Shown one piece after another: positions 27,501 to 42,500 of a stretch of 64,000 nt of DNA. Position numbers and translations under genes: made by a program. The DNA is from Bedellia somnulentella. Taxonomy: Eukaryota > Arthropoda > Insecta > Lepidoptera > Bedelliidae. The notes under the pieces were generated by a model. It saw nothing but the letters and a program-made list of their open reading frames with translations, made no database searches and had not been told where the DNA came from. The DNA lies in contig OY755191.1 of NCBI GenBank assembly GCA_963576735.1, positions 13,607,608-13,671,607 on the forward strand, written 5' to 3'. Positions within the stretch are counted from its first letter, which is position 1; each line of letters opens with the position of its first letter.

Positions 27501-30500
27501 TAATCAAAATTAAAGACTGTTCATGCTATAGGTTGCTAATGGTTGGCAAATACAAACAAATCTACGATCCCTTTGTTAATGTTCAGTAAAAAAAAATATT
27601 TATTGATTGGATACTTGGAGCCAACAAAAAATATTTGCAAAAAATACTAAAAAGTAATTGTAAATAACTGTAAATATTTTGGTGTAAAATCCGTTGTACA
27701 TACCTATATATAAAAACGGATAATATCGCCAGCAGCACCACAACAGAGCTTAGTACTATACTCAAAATAGCGTAAACTGGCAAAGCTGAAACAAACAAAT
27801 TTCAAATAATTTATATTACTGTTTCAATGAAAAAGGGTTAATTATTTGGGCATAATGGTGATATAAAAGATGTTTATCCTTGCAAGTGGCTTATAAACAA
27901 ATGTTTTAATCTAATAAATGAAATAGTCCCTAGAGAAAGTAATGATAAATTCCATATGCCACCATTATAAGCAGCAAGTAATTTACACCATTTTCCGAGC
28001 CATTCCATCACCTAACTAAGTTAGTTCGACGTAGAATTTCACACCGGAATTTTAACATTTAAGATACAAAAACATATTTTTTCCTAAAATGTTAAAATTT
28101 CCAACACATTTATAAAAGTTGTTAAAGGTGAGAGCAAACATCACGATGTTTGCTCTCACAGAAAACCCTTTTTTTAAATGAAATGATTAATTTCTTTTTA
28201 AAATACAGGTAAATAAAAGTTGGTTGGTTACATAATTTCAATTCATTACTGTATTTTGCCATTGATGTCGTCTAAAGTTTAGTTAAATTTGTTTTATTTT
28301 GAACAATAATATTTATTTTGTTTAAATTTATGAATTAAACGTAACCTTACACAGATAAGATTACCTGATATCCAGAAGTACTTGTACCTCTACCACTCGT
28401 TCGGGGATATAAGGCGTGATAATTTGGTTTGGGTTTGGTTCCAAAACTTCTAAAGCATTTATGCAACTGCATCTTTCACAGATCGTAATACATTAAAAAT
28501 GTTAAGTGTTTTTAAAAATAAAATAACAAGCCCCAAACGTGTCCAAAATTAATCAAAACGCATATTTTTACATCTGATAAGTATTCAAAGATACCTTCTT
28601 AAATATTTTTGTAGCCTTTGTGACTCAAAAATTAAAGCTATATACTACAACGGCAATACTATGAGACAAGAAAACAGTGTGGTTCGAAAAATAACTTAAT
28701 AGAAAAAAAGGTGAGTACTATAAAGTCAATTGTTCATTGTCCAGATTTCAACAAAATTTGCGATAAATCTAATAATAGGTACAATATTTAGTACGATTTT
28801 GTATCTACAGCAATATTTGCCTAAAGCTTACGATAGATGACTTTGATAAAGGTGCTGACCATATTGCAGCTACAGCTACATCAAAAACTATAGCCTTTAT
28901 GAAAGCAGAAACACGGACGGCTTAAACAGACCTACTACTTAATAGAATTGGCAGTGACAGCTCGGTCTATTCATAAATGACGGCTCTAATCGTAAATACT
29001 ATAAAATTTATGTCTCGCAAAAAGCTTTTCAGTAAACCCATAAAACAAATCAAAATAACCAAACATCCGACAATGCAGATGTTCCTGTCAACTCCACACA
29101 TACGTGATATGAACTTACAGTTATCCGGACATAATGAGCCGTCAAATCCACAGGCCGGGGTGTCGGGGGGCGGGGTGGAACGCCCCCCAGCCCAGTGGAT
29201 GGGGCGGCCTTCTATGAATTGTAAGGACGAGTTCGCTGCTATGTACGTTGCAACCACCTGAAATAGAAGGATATGTCAGATTTTTTATAGAAAAAAGGTT
29301 TCTTTTTCATTTGTGTCTCCCCGCATCAAGTTCTAACTTCTAAATTCAAACGGTAATAGGCTCACTTCTACGAGATCTTAGGTTAATTTCCTAGGAAATA
29401 AACTTGTGCTAGAGGGAAAGGTTGGGCCAAGCTGCGGTGTAATTAATTAGGTCATATTGTAGGTGGACTGTGGCAAAATCACCCCAATCTAATAAGGCTT
29501 TGATAATAATTAGATTCATACGCAGGTACACGAGTTAAAATAAGTCCATCATAAAACATTTCCTGATCAATAATTAATTATATCTTTGAAATTTTAAGTT
29601 GTTTTAAACCATAGTTACTATTTCGGACAGTTTTTTCTTAAAACATTATATCTTTATAATGCATTCTTCTCGTTGCAAACCTATTATTTTAATATCAGTC
29701 GTTTTTTATATTTCGTTAAGTATTTTGTAGGTTCAGCGCTTTATAAAAACCCTTTCAATATAGTAAAGCGGGGTACCCAGTTTGACAGATCTTTAGGTCT
29801 AGTACAGGGGCCCTTGCAACCTGTTTGAATGCTCTGTATTGAACTAATAAAGATATTTTATTTTAATAAAGATATTTTAACATTCCCTAGCGCACATTTC
29901 CCCTCGACGTAACAATAGCTTTAAGGCGCAAAGATAAACCGCGTAAGTTTAATGTCTCCTCAAAACCTCCAAAAAAAAGACCCTTATGAGATAAGCCTCC
30001 AACGTGTTTGATTATGTCGAAAAGGCTTTTTCGTGTACTCAGGATTACGAGGGAATATGGTCAGATGGATTATACGGTTCTGTGATTTAAAGGAAATTAG
30101 AAATAAATGTTTTGTCATTTGGAAATATCTAGTACATATACTCACGGCTATAAATCCCTAAAAGGGGTAGCCAGAGCAAAGGAATCAGAAATTCCTCAGC
30201 CACTTTTGGTAGTTGCGTGGGGAAAAGATGGTAAAATAAAGGTTGTTGGTGATGGGTCTCCAACCGCATCGCCCAAAAATCCCTTTAAAGCCCCAATACC
30301 GTTAGTCGCCTCTTACGTACACCCACCTGAAGAAATGGGGTAGTGCTATTCTATGCCGACACTAAACAGCAGGTTTACTAATTGCAAATATACAGATACA
30401 TATATATATATACTCACGGCCATAAATCCCAAAAAGGGGTAGCCAGAACTTTAGAACTTGAAACTCTTCAGCCACATTTGGTGATGGGTCTTCAACCGTA

Positions 30501-33500
30501 TCGCCCAGAATCCACTTAAAAAGCCTTACAAAGCACACCCTTAGTCGCCTCTTACGACATCCGTAGGTAGAAAGGGGTACTGACATTCTAAGTCGGCACT
30601 ATATATGAATGTATTTTCTAGATTTAATCAACACAAAGACAAATAAACGGGGCTATACCACATGCATATAAATGAAATTCGAGAGGCCTGCAATATTTTC
30701 AACACATTTGAAAATACATCGATTTTATTTTAAATTATGTGGTTTAACAAAAATAATTTCCATTTCAAAATGAGGGTAAAATACAAAACGGACAGTTTTA
30801 CTTCCAACTAGCGACATACAAAGCGGCATCTGAATCATCGGCAAACTGAACCAGTAAAAACTGCTAACAAAGGAGTAATCAGACCAACTACTATTGCACT
30901 GTTCCATGATGCTCTGCGTTATTCATTAGCACTGTTTCATGGAAGTGGATATTATGCATGCGAAAATAGGGCATTAAGCTTAAAATCAATTAATTTTGCG
31001 TGGTAAAATTAGTGTCGTTAATTCTAATTAAATCGATGGGTATGTTTTTTAAAAAAAACATATAATCGTTTTTAAGGAAAAGAAAGTCGTTTGCTGTGTA
31101 GTGTCGGCTTAGAATAGCACTACCCCAATTCTTCCGGTGGGTGTACGTAAGAGGCGACTAACGGTATTGGGGCTTTTAAGGGATTTTTGGGCGATGCGGT
31201 TGGAGACCCATCACCAACAACCTTTATTTCACCATCTTTTCCCCATGCAACTTCCAAAAGTGGCTGAGGAGTTTCCAATTCCATGGCTCTGACTACCCCT
31301 TCTAGGGATTTATAGCCGTGAGTATATGTAAAGAAAAGAAAGTACAGTTTATGTCTTTACATGGAATTATATTACCTCTGCTGCATCTTTATCAACATTA
31401 AGAAGCTGCTGCAGTTGTTTACAATAGATAAACCTAAAACCTTTTCTGCTTCAAACGTGCTCCGAGAGAAATTAACTTTCTTAAGAGATTTATTTTATGC
31501 AAGTTTGTTGGGTTAAGCTGTTTTGTAATCTTTTACCAACTTAGTTTGATCCCAAATTTACATTGTTTAATTTGGAGCTTCAAAATGCTACAGTGTTTTG
31601 GCTTTACTCTGCATCTATCTACATATTATCTATATTAATTTTCTTTACTTATATTATGATAACCGCTTTTTACTAAATATATTTGAATATTGACTCGGTA
31701 TGCAAATTTAATGGAATATAATTTAATACAGTTTCTGTAAGATCTAGATAACATTTAAAACGTTTGCAAAGATTTTTTGAACGTTTATTTCAGGTTTTTA
31801 ATATTCATCGAAACGTATATTTCCTACGCAAAACTGTAGCAGATCGGTTTTTCTGACATAATGCTTTCATCTTGAAGGGTTAGGCTGATCATACACCACT
31901 ATTCTCACGATACCTATCCCTCGTACTTTCTGTATCTACATCAGTGTTACGAATGCTTGGACATTTGCCAAATCTTCAGTTTTGCCATATAGAGAACAGC
32001 ACATATTGAGCATGTTTTATTACACCTGTTACATGATAACTACTGTCGTTTCTTACTGAAATAATAAGACTCCTTCATTATAACGCTGAGTAGAGTATAT
32101 ACCTATTTTTATGAGATTGTTTTGGCGCTCGTAAGCTGATCTTAAGACTTTATCTAAAATAATGTACTTAAAAGGGCGTCAGACACAAAAACTGTTTGCT
32201 TAGGACTATTTTTCGGGTTTTTTCCCGACATGATCCGTAATAATTATCCAAAGTGACAGTAGATTTTAAGATCGTATTCGAAAAATATTTTAGGTTTTAA
32301 AAACGAAAGAAGCATATTTCCATTTATTTAACATTAAATTGATAACAATACAGTTTATTGATATTGCTTCATTTACACCACAACCGATGAATTCGTGTAT
32401 ATTACCTATTTAATTTTCGTTACTGATAGTTTCAATTAATACACTTGTATTTCGGTGATATTAGTTTAATGTTATAGTGTAGTGTAGTGCGCACAGCTGT
32501 GTAGTGTCGGCTTAGAATAGCACTACCCCATTACCTTCGGTGGGTGTACGTAAGAGGCGACTAACGGACTTGGGGCTTTTTAAGGGATTTTTGGGCGATG
32601 CGGTTGGAGACCCATCACCAACAACCTTTATTCTACCATCTTTTCCCCACTCAACTTCCAAAAGTGGCTGTGGAATTTCTTATTCCTTAGCTCTGGCAAC
32701 CCCTTTCTTAGGATTTATAGACGTGAGTATATGTATGTATGTATGTTATAAAATCTTCAATAGAAATGAGAGCAGTTTATCGATCAGGTTTATTTACGGT
32801 AGGAGCAAAACAGCACACACACATACAAATACTCTAAACTCAAACCTTCACGCTCTCAATCTCTGAAGGAATGGCAGAGGCACCAATGATTCAGAACATC
32901 AAGTGACATTATTCTCATCTAGTTTCGTATACAAATACAACAAAAAATAGAAAAATATAATGCCGGCTTACTTCAAATTTATTTGATTTCGGGTTCATAT
33001 CCAACAAGGAATAGGCCGCTACTCTGTCTCCATTAGAATCAATTACCACTTCTCCGGTGATTCCTGAAATTCATTATTGGTTTTACAAAAGTTATATTCA
33101 ATAGGTACAAAAATTAAGGTTTTTTTTAAAAAGGTCCTTATTGATTTTAAACTGCTCAGTTTTTTAATGACATGTCACGTATTTTTTTGCTTTAAAAACC
33201 TTTTGTATTACGACGTCAGGTGTGATATATATGTAATATATTCGAGGCCATAGATTCTAAAATATGTATCTAAAGCTTGAAAATTGGAAATGAATTGTAT
33301 GGAACATTCACCAGATTATAGCGGGGTATGAAAAGTGAAATAAAGGATCATTGGTAATGACTCCAACCACATCGCCAACAATTTTTAAAAAAGACACTGA
33401 ATCTTCAGTTGCCTCTTACCTGCGGGTAGAAATAAGCAAGCGCTAGCCAAGTCGCGATACACACGTTTTACGCTGATGAAAAAGTATCTAACTATTTTTT

Positions 33501-36500
33501 GGGAAAATAGCGATTGAAGGCCATATTTCATCTCACCTTGAAAGGTACGATTCCACATATTGGGTATAACAGCCGCCGCGTCTAATGAAGCTCTTTCACC
33601 AGTTGTCTGACTCAAAGTGTCGTTGAGAGCCAACGCGTACAACAGAACAGCGTCGTAGAATGCACCCACAAATGTTGACACCACTTCGCCATATCCAAAC
33701 GTATAGTTGTACTTAGTTGCTGCAAGCTCTTTCACCTACAAATGAAATTAATATTAATAATTATACAATTATAATTACTGAAATACTAAATGATTCAATA
33801 TCCTCATCAGCATTTTAAACGATATGAAAAAAGTCCATGTCACTCTTGCTATCAAAATAACTAAAATACGGGCTGTTTGAACATTCGATAATTCTCCAAT
33901 TTAACGTACGGCATTGCATTGGCCGCTGAACTTCATTTCTTAGAAATTTTAATTATATGGGTCGCCATTGTAATTCAGAATCCATAGTATCAAATATTTG
34001 CATCAAACACTACAAACACTACAAATAAAATGAAACATTACATAGTAGATGTGTTTACGCAGAAAGCAAAAGCAAATATAACCAAATCCCAAAGGACTTG
34101 CTCAGAAAAGCAAAACATAAGCGTCTAATTCAGTTTTAATTGAAAGCAATTTTGCTGTCTTTATATCTCATCTACGTATCTTTGTTTAATTTTAATGTTC
34201 CTACTCTTGTATCAACTGAATTGTAGGAATTGTTTGATTCGTTCTTATTTTGCAGTTGATTTGGTGTTTCTGTAACCCATAGTTACACTTATTATCATCA
34301 ATTTGTATCACGCTCGCATAAAACAAAGATTTGGATTTTGAAGAGTATATCAATAATTATAACTATAAATATTCCAACGATAATTTTGTAGTTGTTGCTG
34401 CTTTCATCAACGGGGCCATAATTATTATTTTAACAATAACAAACAAAAAAATGTTTTTGATTGACTTTTCAGCCAGATATTTCAACACTCGAATATTTTA
34501 AACAGAGTTAAAAACAGGTAGAGATGAAATCATTGTAGTGAGTTTGATGAGTAAATCTCCTTTCACATAGTTTGAAAAATTTATTGTATTTAAGGTGTGT
34601 TAAGTTAGATGCTGAAACCTTAAGATATTTATGAAACACTTAAATAAAGAATTGGTAAGATTTCTTGAAAAGTATTTTGACCTCGACAGAAATATTAAAC
34701 CAAGAAACAACAACACAATCAATATATATCGTCATCATTATATCTCATAAGAATTGCCAAGAATTTTGTGTGTTATTGAATTAAGTTTCATTGTTTTTCC
34801 AACTTGACGAAGAACAAAAACTGTCTAGACGTCTCATAGACGTAACTTTACCTATTTCAGACAAAAATACTGTATGAATGTGATAGATATTCATAACTAG
34901 AACTGCTAGACTTATAGTTAAAGTTGACTATAGGAGAATTGTTGAACTAAGGTAGAAAATATCTGAACGATTAATATCTACTTCGTTATTTTCTTTAATA
35001 TCTTTTTTGTTTTGATGTCACACAAGTGTTTCATACTACAAAGCAAAGTTATTATTCCATTCTGTTAATTCAAATATTTTTAGTTTAAGAAATTTAATTC
35101 TATAATCAAATTTATATTTAAGCAATAATCCTTTATTGGTTTTTACTATTCACTGATGCCATTCTTCATGAATACTAAGGATATCATTAAATACTTAATT
35201 TCTTACTTATTTTTGATATATTCTATATTCTTACCTTATCAGAAAATTTTATGTATTCTGCATTCTCCGGTGCGGGACTGGTAACTGTTAGGACAGCACT
35301 ATAAGCTCGTTTCGCTCGTTCGTTTCTCTCGTCTGTGTCACCCTCTACTTTCCATGGTTCTTTTGATGACGCTGATGCTAAGCTGCCGGTAAACCAAAAT
35401 GAAATAAGTCTACTTGAAAGCTGTAGTTTTCTTTCGGTAGAGAACTTAAGAAAGTATTGTCTACTTAAATCTAAATACTTCCTAAGTGGTAATCCTCTAT
35501 TGAAAATACTCTCTTTTTTACGACACCTTGAACATGAAGTTAAAATTCAATAATCAACAGTAATAAAAAAACGATCTAAATGCATTATCTAGTTTCTCTT
35601 TTGTCATTTATTCAGTGATCTAAAAGAAATACTTATCAGTCTTATTTTGTGAGGAATAAATTCTTTTTTTTATTGATATCTTTGGGCATACTCAATTACT
35701 TTGTACATGTTCAAGAAAACATTTTCGTGAGTGAGAGAGAAAGCTTTTCTTCTTATGAACTCTCTTAACAACTTTTTATTTTGTGTTTTAATGCCATAAC
35801 ATTTGTCTCCAAAGTTTGTCCATACATAAAAAGATGGAATTGTCAATATCTTTTTTTTATACTTGAATGGCTGACTATAGTCGTAAGTTGATAGTAGTAA
35901 AATAATTACTAGAGCTATTTTTTGTAATACAAATACGTTTTTTAGATTTTACTGATAACAATTTCTCCAATATTTTATAGTATGGCGAAACTTAAAATGT
36001 CTGAAAAAATTTTAAAGTTATTTCGCTCATGAAACTTCTCAGAGCATTACATACTAAGCTAAGAGAATTATTACTGGCTGAGAGTTCTTTTTTCTAGTTC
36101 AAATGTGAATCAATATGGACGCCTTAACACTTAAGTAACGAAAACTTGAACATTTATTGTGTTTCTTTTTTCTCATTGTAGGTTTAAAAAGAATTTAATT
36201 CGTTTTATAAACATTCAAAATTGAACCATTACGTTTAAACCTAAATAATTAAAAGCAGCTACGGTAACATTTGTCTTTTCTTCCAACTCTGGCTGTGTTT
36301 TCTCTAATATAACAGAATTGGTATTGTCTGTTTACATGATTACTGATTACACTTATATCGGGCAAAAACTTTTATGATAAGATCGTTTATGAATATTATT
36401 AATAATATAGGTCCGAAGTTTGATCCCTGGGGAACATAGTAACATTGTTTTCTCATTTTGTGAAAAAAGTATTATTGCATCATGTTTCTTTTACTAAAAA

Positions 36501-39500
36501 AAACTGTTTTTTATTTGTCAAGTATGAATGTACAACCATCAACTCCATGATGCTTGATAGTATTCTAATATTTCGGGTTACATCGTGTCAAAAGCAGATA
36601 ATAAATATATATAACAAGAGCTTCAAATTTATGTTTACTATTTATATTTATTGAAAGAAAGAAAGAAAAGAAAAAAGACATTTAGTGGCTGCATAAAAGG
36701 CACAAAAACTAACAATATGCAATAAGACAATATGAAATAAAAAAAGTAAAAGTATACAGCAAATAAAAATAATATAACACTAAAATAATTAAAAACACAA
36801 AACATCACGACACAACATTACGAAATATCAAAGAGATTAAAAACAAAAGATAAAAAGACAAAAAACACTATAAAAAGAACACATCAAAAAAATATAAATT
36901 ATGTAGTTTTGTGCCCTCCAGCAGCAAAAACGCACTAACTCAGCAAACGTTGTGAGTTTTACCTCACAACACTGATTTTCGGTCAGCGCCAATTTGTATT
37001 TATTGGTTTTTAAAAACACATTATCCTTGCACATATCAAGTGGATTACCATTAGACCATGGAGGCAGTTGATTCGTTATACTATGAAAAAATAAATCGAT
37101 CCTGGTAAAACTAGCTACATTTTCCTTTGTTATTTGATCCGATGTTTTCGTACCCTTTCAGTATTTGATAGCGAGAGCACATAAACGTAAGTCGATACTA
37201 CAACTGATTTCAATTTGACAAATCCGTTGAGTCACAGAGAAGCGAATACATTACCCCATTTCCCTATTTCTCAATATATTACGGATTTAAGTCAATCAAT
37301 TTCGATAAAAACGTGGAATCGTGAGAAAAGCAGGCTTTAATGCTGAAAGAAGATTGAATTCCAGTATATTGGCTTTTTTTGAACACGCAATTTCTCACCT
37401 AACTTGCTTTTCTTGAACACGCAATTTCTAACCTAACTTTTTAAGTTCTATTGTCGGAAGTGAAAAAACGTTTCTTATTCCGTTTTATATCATATTAATA
37501 TGACTTTTTTTACATACTTGTATTTGTTCTTATATATTCACCAATTTATTTTAATCTATCCTTTTGGCGAGTATGTGTCCACACCTTAAAATTCCTTTTT
37601 TATGTTTTTAACGAAACCATCATAAGATCAATCCGATTTCCCACTAAATTCATATTCATTTTATTTATTATTCTAATCCTAAATCTAGGGTATTTACCCG
37701 TGTGTTTCTTTTACTAAGCACAATAAACACTCACTTGGAAAACAGTTCAATATTGAAGAATACATATTCTCCCGAAGACACCATGTCCAGTTCATCTGCA
37801 GCCAGCATGATTTCCCTCACCGTATTAGGATTAGCGCACAACACCACAACTGGAACAAGAACAGAAATATATTAATTTTCAACTCAACTCATTGCTATAT
37901 TTTTATCCCCTTTGCAGTAGAGGTGAGTGGGGTATGGTGTTTGGAAGCCAAAAATGTTGTACGGGAGTTGGGAAGAAGGCTGAGGAATTCCGGTGCAGAC
38001 TTCCGCACCGAGTCGTACCTTGTGCAACGCATATCCCTCGCGATACAGCGGGGGAATGCTGCAAGTCTTAGTGTGAAGAGCACTTTTGCGTCTGGTGCGA
38101 TTCGGGGCGGACTATTTGACTAAGCTTTTCTTAGCTGTAAGTTCTAAATTTTATCAGTTTATTGTATTTGTAATTAATTTTATAAGTATAATTAAATAAA
38201 TATATTTCCTTAAGTCACTCTAAAAGTTAAGTACTCATTTCTTATGCTATACATCCCCAAATGTAGTAAAATTTCTGAAAACCACGAGTAATGTTTGTCA
38301 TCTTGCATACAGAACCTTTATATTTCCCTACTGAGGGACTTAGATCTACACTTAATGGGGTGATTTATTTGGCGACAGTTTCACTTGAATCAGAATTAAT
38401 CAGTCATGTTGGTTCTTTACGTATTTTCCCTGATGACCATTAAAAACCACATTATGAATTTACCACATATTTGATATGAAATGGCAGTTTCAGGGGTTTT
38501 CGAGACAATCACCTCTTTATTTAAAACAGTGTTCTTTACATAAAGCTAGCTGTGTTCCTTATAACAATTAATCAACTATAAAATATACACCCCTAAAAAG
38601 TAATTCAACAAAAACCTTGAAAAAATAAATAGAAAATGGCACATCACAATTTGAAAAAATATCACAATTTATTTAATTTTCCTTAAAAATACAATTATTG
38701 ACCTTTTTTACTGAAAGAAATTACTTATAGACAACTAATGGATGTTAAGATTAAGACTAGTACTAGATACAAGGACTAGTAGCAGATGTGTGGAAACAGC
38801 AAAGGGTATTGGGGCTTTTTATTGGATTTTTGAGCGATGCGGTTGGAGACCCATCACCAAAAACCTTTATTTTTACCATCTTTTCCCCACGCAACTTCCA
38901 AAAGTGGCTGAGGAATTTATAATTCCTTAGCTCTGGTTACCCCTTCTAGGGAAATATAGCCGAGAGCATATGTATGTATGTATGTATGTATATACTGGCC
39001 AGTACACCCTGTTGTGTACCAACTTATAATTTGTACCTATGCTTAGCTAGGAATATGAGTGAGACGGTGCTAAGTGCGAGTGAGTCCGCAGTAGTGTGCG
39101 CTCTAACGTTCTCCAACAGTACTCCCTTCCTAGTCGATAAATGTAATAAATGTAAAAAATAAAATAAATGTAAAAATATGAGTGAGACGCTGCTATGTGC
39201 GAGTGAGTCCGCAGTAGTGTGCGCTCTAACGTTCTCCAACAGTACTCCCTTCCTAGTCGATAAATGTAATAAATGTAAAAAATAAAATAAATGTAAAAAT
39301 ATGAGTGAGACGCTGCTATGTGCGAGTGAGTCGGCAGTAGTGTGCGCTCTAACGTACTCTCACAGGTTTTTTAATGAAACATGAAAATGAGTGACCAAAT
39401 AGTAGGATAATATACAAACTGAAACTAATCTTCTTAAATGTTCACGCCGTAAATCCTACTGTTTCTGAACATTAAGTGACATTGTCACCTGATTTTAGAA

Positions 39501-42500
39501 TATCCACGTTTTCCTTGGTATCGACAAGCCTAACGCTTTGGCGTTTATAATAATTATTGCATTGCATAAAAATTTGGCTTTCTGTTGTAATTCCAATAAT
39601 AGTACAGTTAAGAAATATTGCTACGATATTTGAAAAACACATGTATGTCACCTTTTCTTTTTTTAGACAAGAAACAAACGCAGTGTCTTAAAATCTGACT
39701 GACTGAGCTGAGCTGAGCACTGAGCCCGCCGGGCCGCTGAAATTACCCGGCGACACAACCCGGCGGCCTGTGTTGAAAGAATTATGTGTAACTTGCATGC
39801 CTAAGTTGCATATAATATGGGGCCCAGCGGGCTCAGTGTGTATAGCGCTTATGGTAGCACAAATAGATACAATATAATATAATCAACTAATTTAATCATG
39901 CTTTAAAAAAATCTTTTTTTTGGGATTCATCATCATCATTCAGCCAATAGACGTCCACTACTGGACCTAGACTTTCCCAAAACAATTCCACAACTACTGA
40001 TCCTGCGCTGCCCTCATCCAACATAAAAATCTACAATTGTTGAAGAATAATTAAAAAAGTGGGTAACCCTGGCGCGACTACGTCGCGTCCTATAAAATGA
40101 GTTTATTTTGAAATTTTCCATCCAATCACAGCGCAGCTCTTTTGAATTTCTAAAGAATTTTTCTGATTGGCCGGTTTGAAAAAAATCCGACCAATCACAG
40201 CGCATCTCTGATCGGCTAAAGTTTGCGCGCGCTTATGACACTCAAGCAAAGTCTATGGGCCAAAATCGAAACTTTGAAATTCTGTAACAATTAACTTAAT
40301 CCAGTTACATCAGATGTCTGAATTTTGTGCACACCATGGCCGCGAACTGTACAACTGTACGTGAACCAAATTTCTAGCTTAACTCATCGCATAATTTAAA
40401 TCTTTTTGTTCATGAAAACCTCATGTGGGGATTATTACTAATAAATGACTGCCCGCCGGTGTCGAAATTTTTCTTTCCTTTATTTATTCTTTATTTATTA
40501 ACTCATCGCGTCACAGGCTTCCGGGCAAGAAAGAGGCTTACAGAAATAATATATAAAGATATTTACATAAACTATTAACAACCTAAATTAAAATATACTC
40601 TCGTTATTAGTTCTCGTTGGGTTAGGCAGAGACTATCGATACTGGGAAATCTTTTTGAGCTTCACATACATTCATTTTTTATTTATTTGCCGATCTATTT
40701 TTCCCAATAAAGAAATGATCAATTTCATCTAAAGGTGTCCTGCGCGGTCGTTCTCTTCTGACATCTAAATTGGCTCTATTGAACTCTTTCACAAATTTAC
40801 TTTTATTCATCATAATTTAAGGTTATTTAATGTCTAACAAATGACTTACCGTTTTGCATAAAATATATAATAACAACTAATAAGGAAATAAATTTACCAA
40901 GTCTTTAATATATTCTAAGAACGTCACGTGAGGCTCATAAAATAAAACGGTTATTCTGGTTTATTTTTAGTTTATTTTAACTCAAGAAACAAAAGGATTT
41001 CCGTGAATAAATATAGATTAATATTTATACAAATTTATGCCTATGCAAGATTGCTTGTATTTTCTAATAACCATTAATAAAACAGTTTTATATTAAGTTA
41101 ATGGATATGGTAATCAATATTTGAGCATCGAGCCGCAGTGAGAGTCGTGAAAGTAAATGGTTTTCTATTTTTTTTATTATACACATAGTATTTGGTTGGT
41201 GGTGGGTAATTTGCTCATTTGTATTTTGATAATATTTTTATTGTTGTTGTTCATTAGTCTATTTTATTCAAATGCTATTTTGAAAGAAGTTACTCATAAT
41301 GTTAACAACATGTGCACAAATTCGATTATTCTATACTTACCTGTGGTTTATATCATATGTGATGAGGTTTTTGATTTCTTGACGAAGTCTCCGGTAGCGT
41401 TCCTAAATATTTAGTTAACATTTCCTTGCATAAACTGAATAAATAACTAAACAAGTATAAATTTAATATAAAAGCATTCCTTAAACATCAGACTTCGCAA
41501 TTTTTATAATTAAATTTTGCTAGTACATAAATGAAATTTAAACACAATTAAACAGTCTCTTTACATATATATTAGAAAGAAAAACGTTTATTTTGAACAA
41601 ATATTTTTCACAATAAAATTAACAAATTACAAATTCAAAAGAAGAAAATAAAAACTTTTACGCCAATAATTACTCATTTGTATGTGTAAGAAAGAAAATA
41701 ATGGAGTGTGGTGATGATAAAAATATGACGTTCTGAAGGATAGAAAGTTGTGACACATAGTACTGATCCAAATTTGACGACAGAAGTTTTAACGATGATA
41801 GAAATTTTAACGTAAACGTCGTGATTACTGCAAAAAAATACACTCAAGTACTAACAAATATTTTTTCCCAACAGGTTTATTTTTCAACGGTGTATTAAAA
41901 ACTGATAAATGATGTTCTAATTGAATAGCCTTTAACTATACATATATATATATATATTTAAGTAACTGTAGACGAAGAAAATAAGAAGAAGAATTATTTG
42001 GAACAAAAAATTTGACAATTGACAAGTTACAAATTAATAAGAAGAAAAGATAATATTTTTTGCACTAATAAGTCACCAACCAATTCAGTTGCGGCGCCCA
42101 GATTATTATCACCTAGTACTTCTCATACTAACTTAAAAATAATCCGATATACTTACTATTTATTCTTTATAGTTGCTTAACTTCATAATAACACAAACTA
42201 GTTTGAAAAAATATACATACATACATATACTCACGCCATTAGTTCCCATTGGGGTAGGCAGAGACTATTGATCGCCACTTCGTACGATCCTGACAAACCT
42301 CTCTAGCTTCGTTTACATCCATCAATCTTTTCATACATGCTCTTTTATTCTTCATACTTCGGACGCCAGCCTTTTTGAGCACACTCTCAATTTGGTCCAA
42401 GTGTGTTCTCCGTGGTCGTCCTCTACTAACATTACCATCCACACTAGCTCTATAGATCCCTTTTACCAATTTTCTATCATCCATCCTCTCTATGTGCCCA

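Noticed and set aside
29119..29260. Hydrophobic stretch after CPDNC read as the transmembrane helix of exon 8
   Set aside because: It lies beyond a good GTAAG donor; exon 9 supplies a better helix and restores the phase and the conserved sequence.
30107..30343. ORFs with [15 protein letters not shown] seen several times
   Set aside because: Chance reading frame of S1 repeats; no start context, and the length varies with truncation.
36837..37034. Extra receptor exon in intron 4
   Set aside because: Exons 4 and 5 join in phase without it and the sequence does not fit the ligand domain.
39055..39360. CRISPR-like array
   Set aside because: The 123 bp units are contiguous tandem copies without repeat-spacer structure, in a eukaryotic intron.
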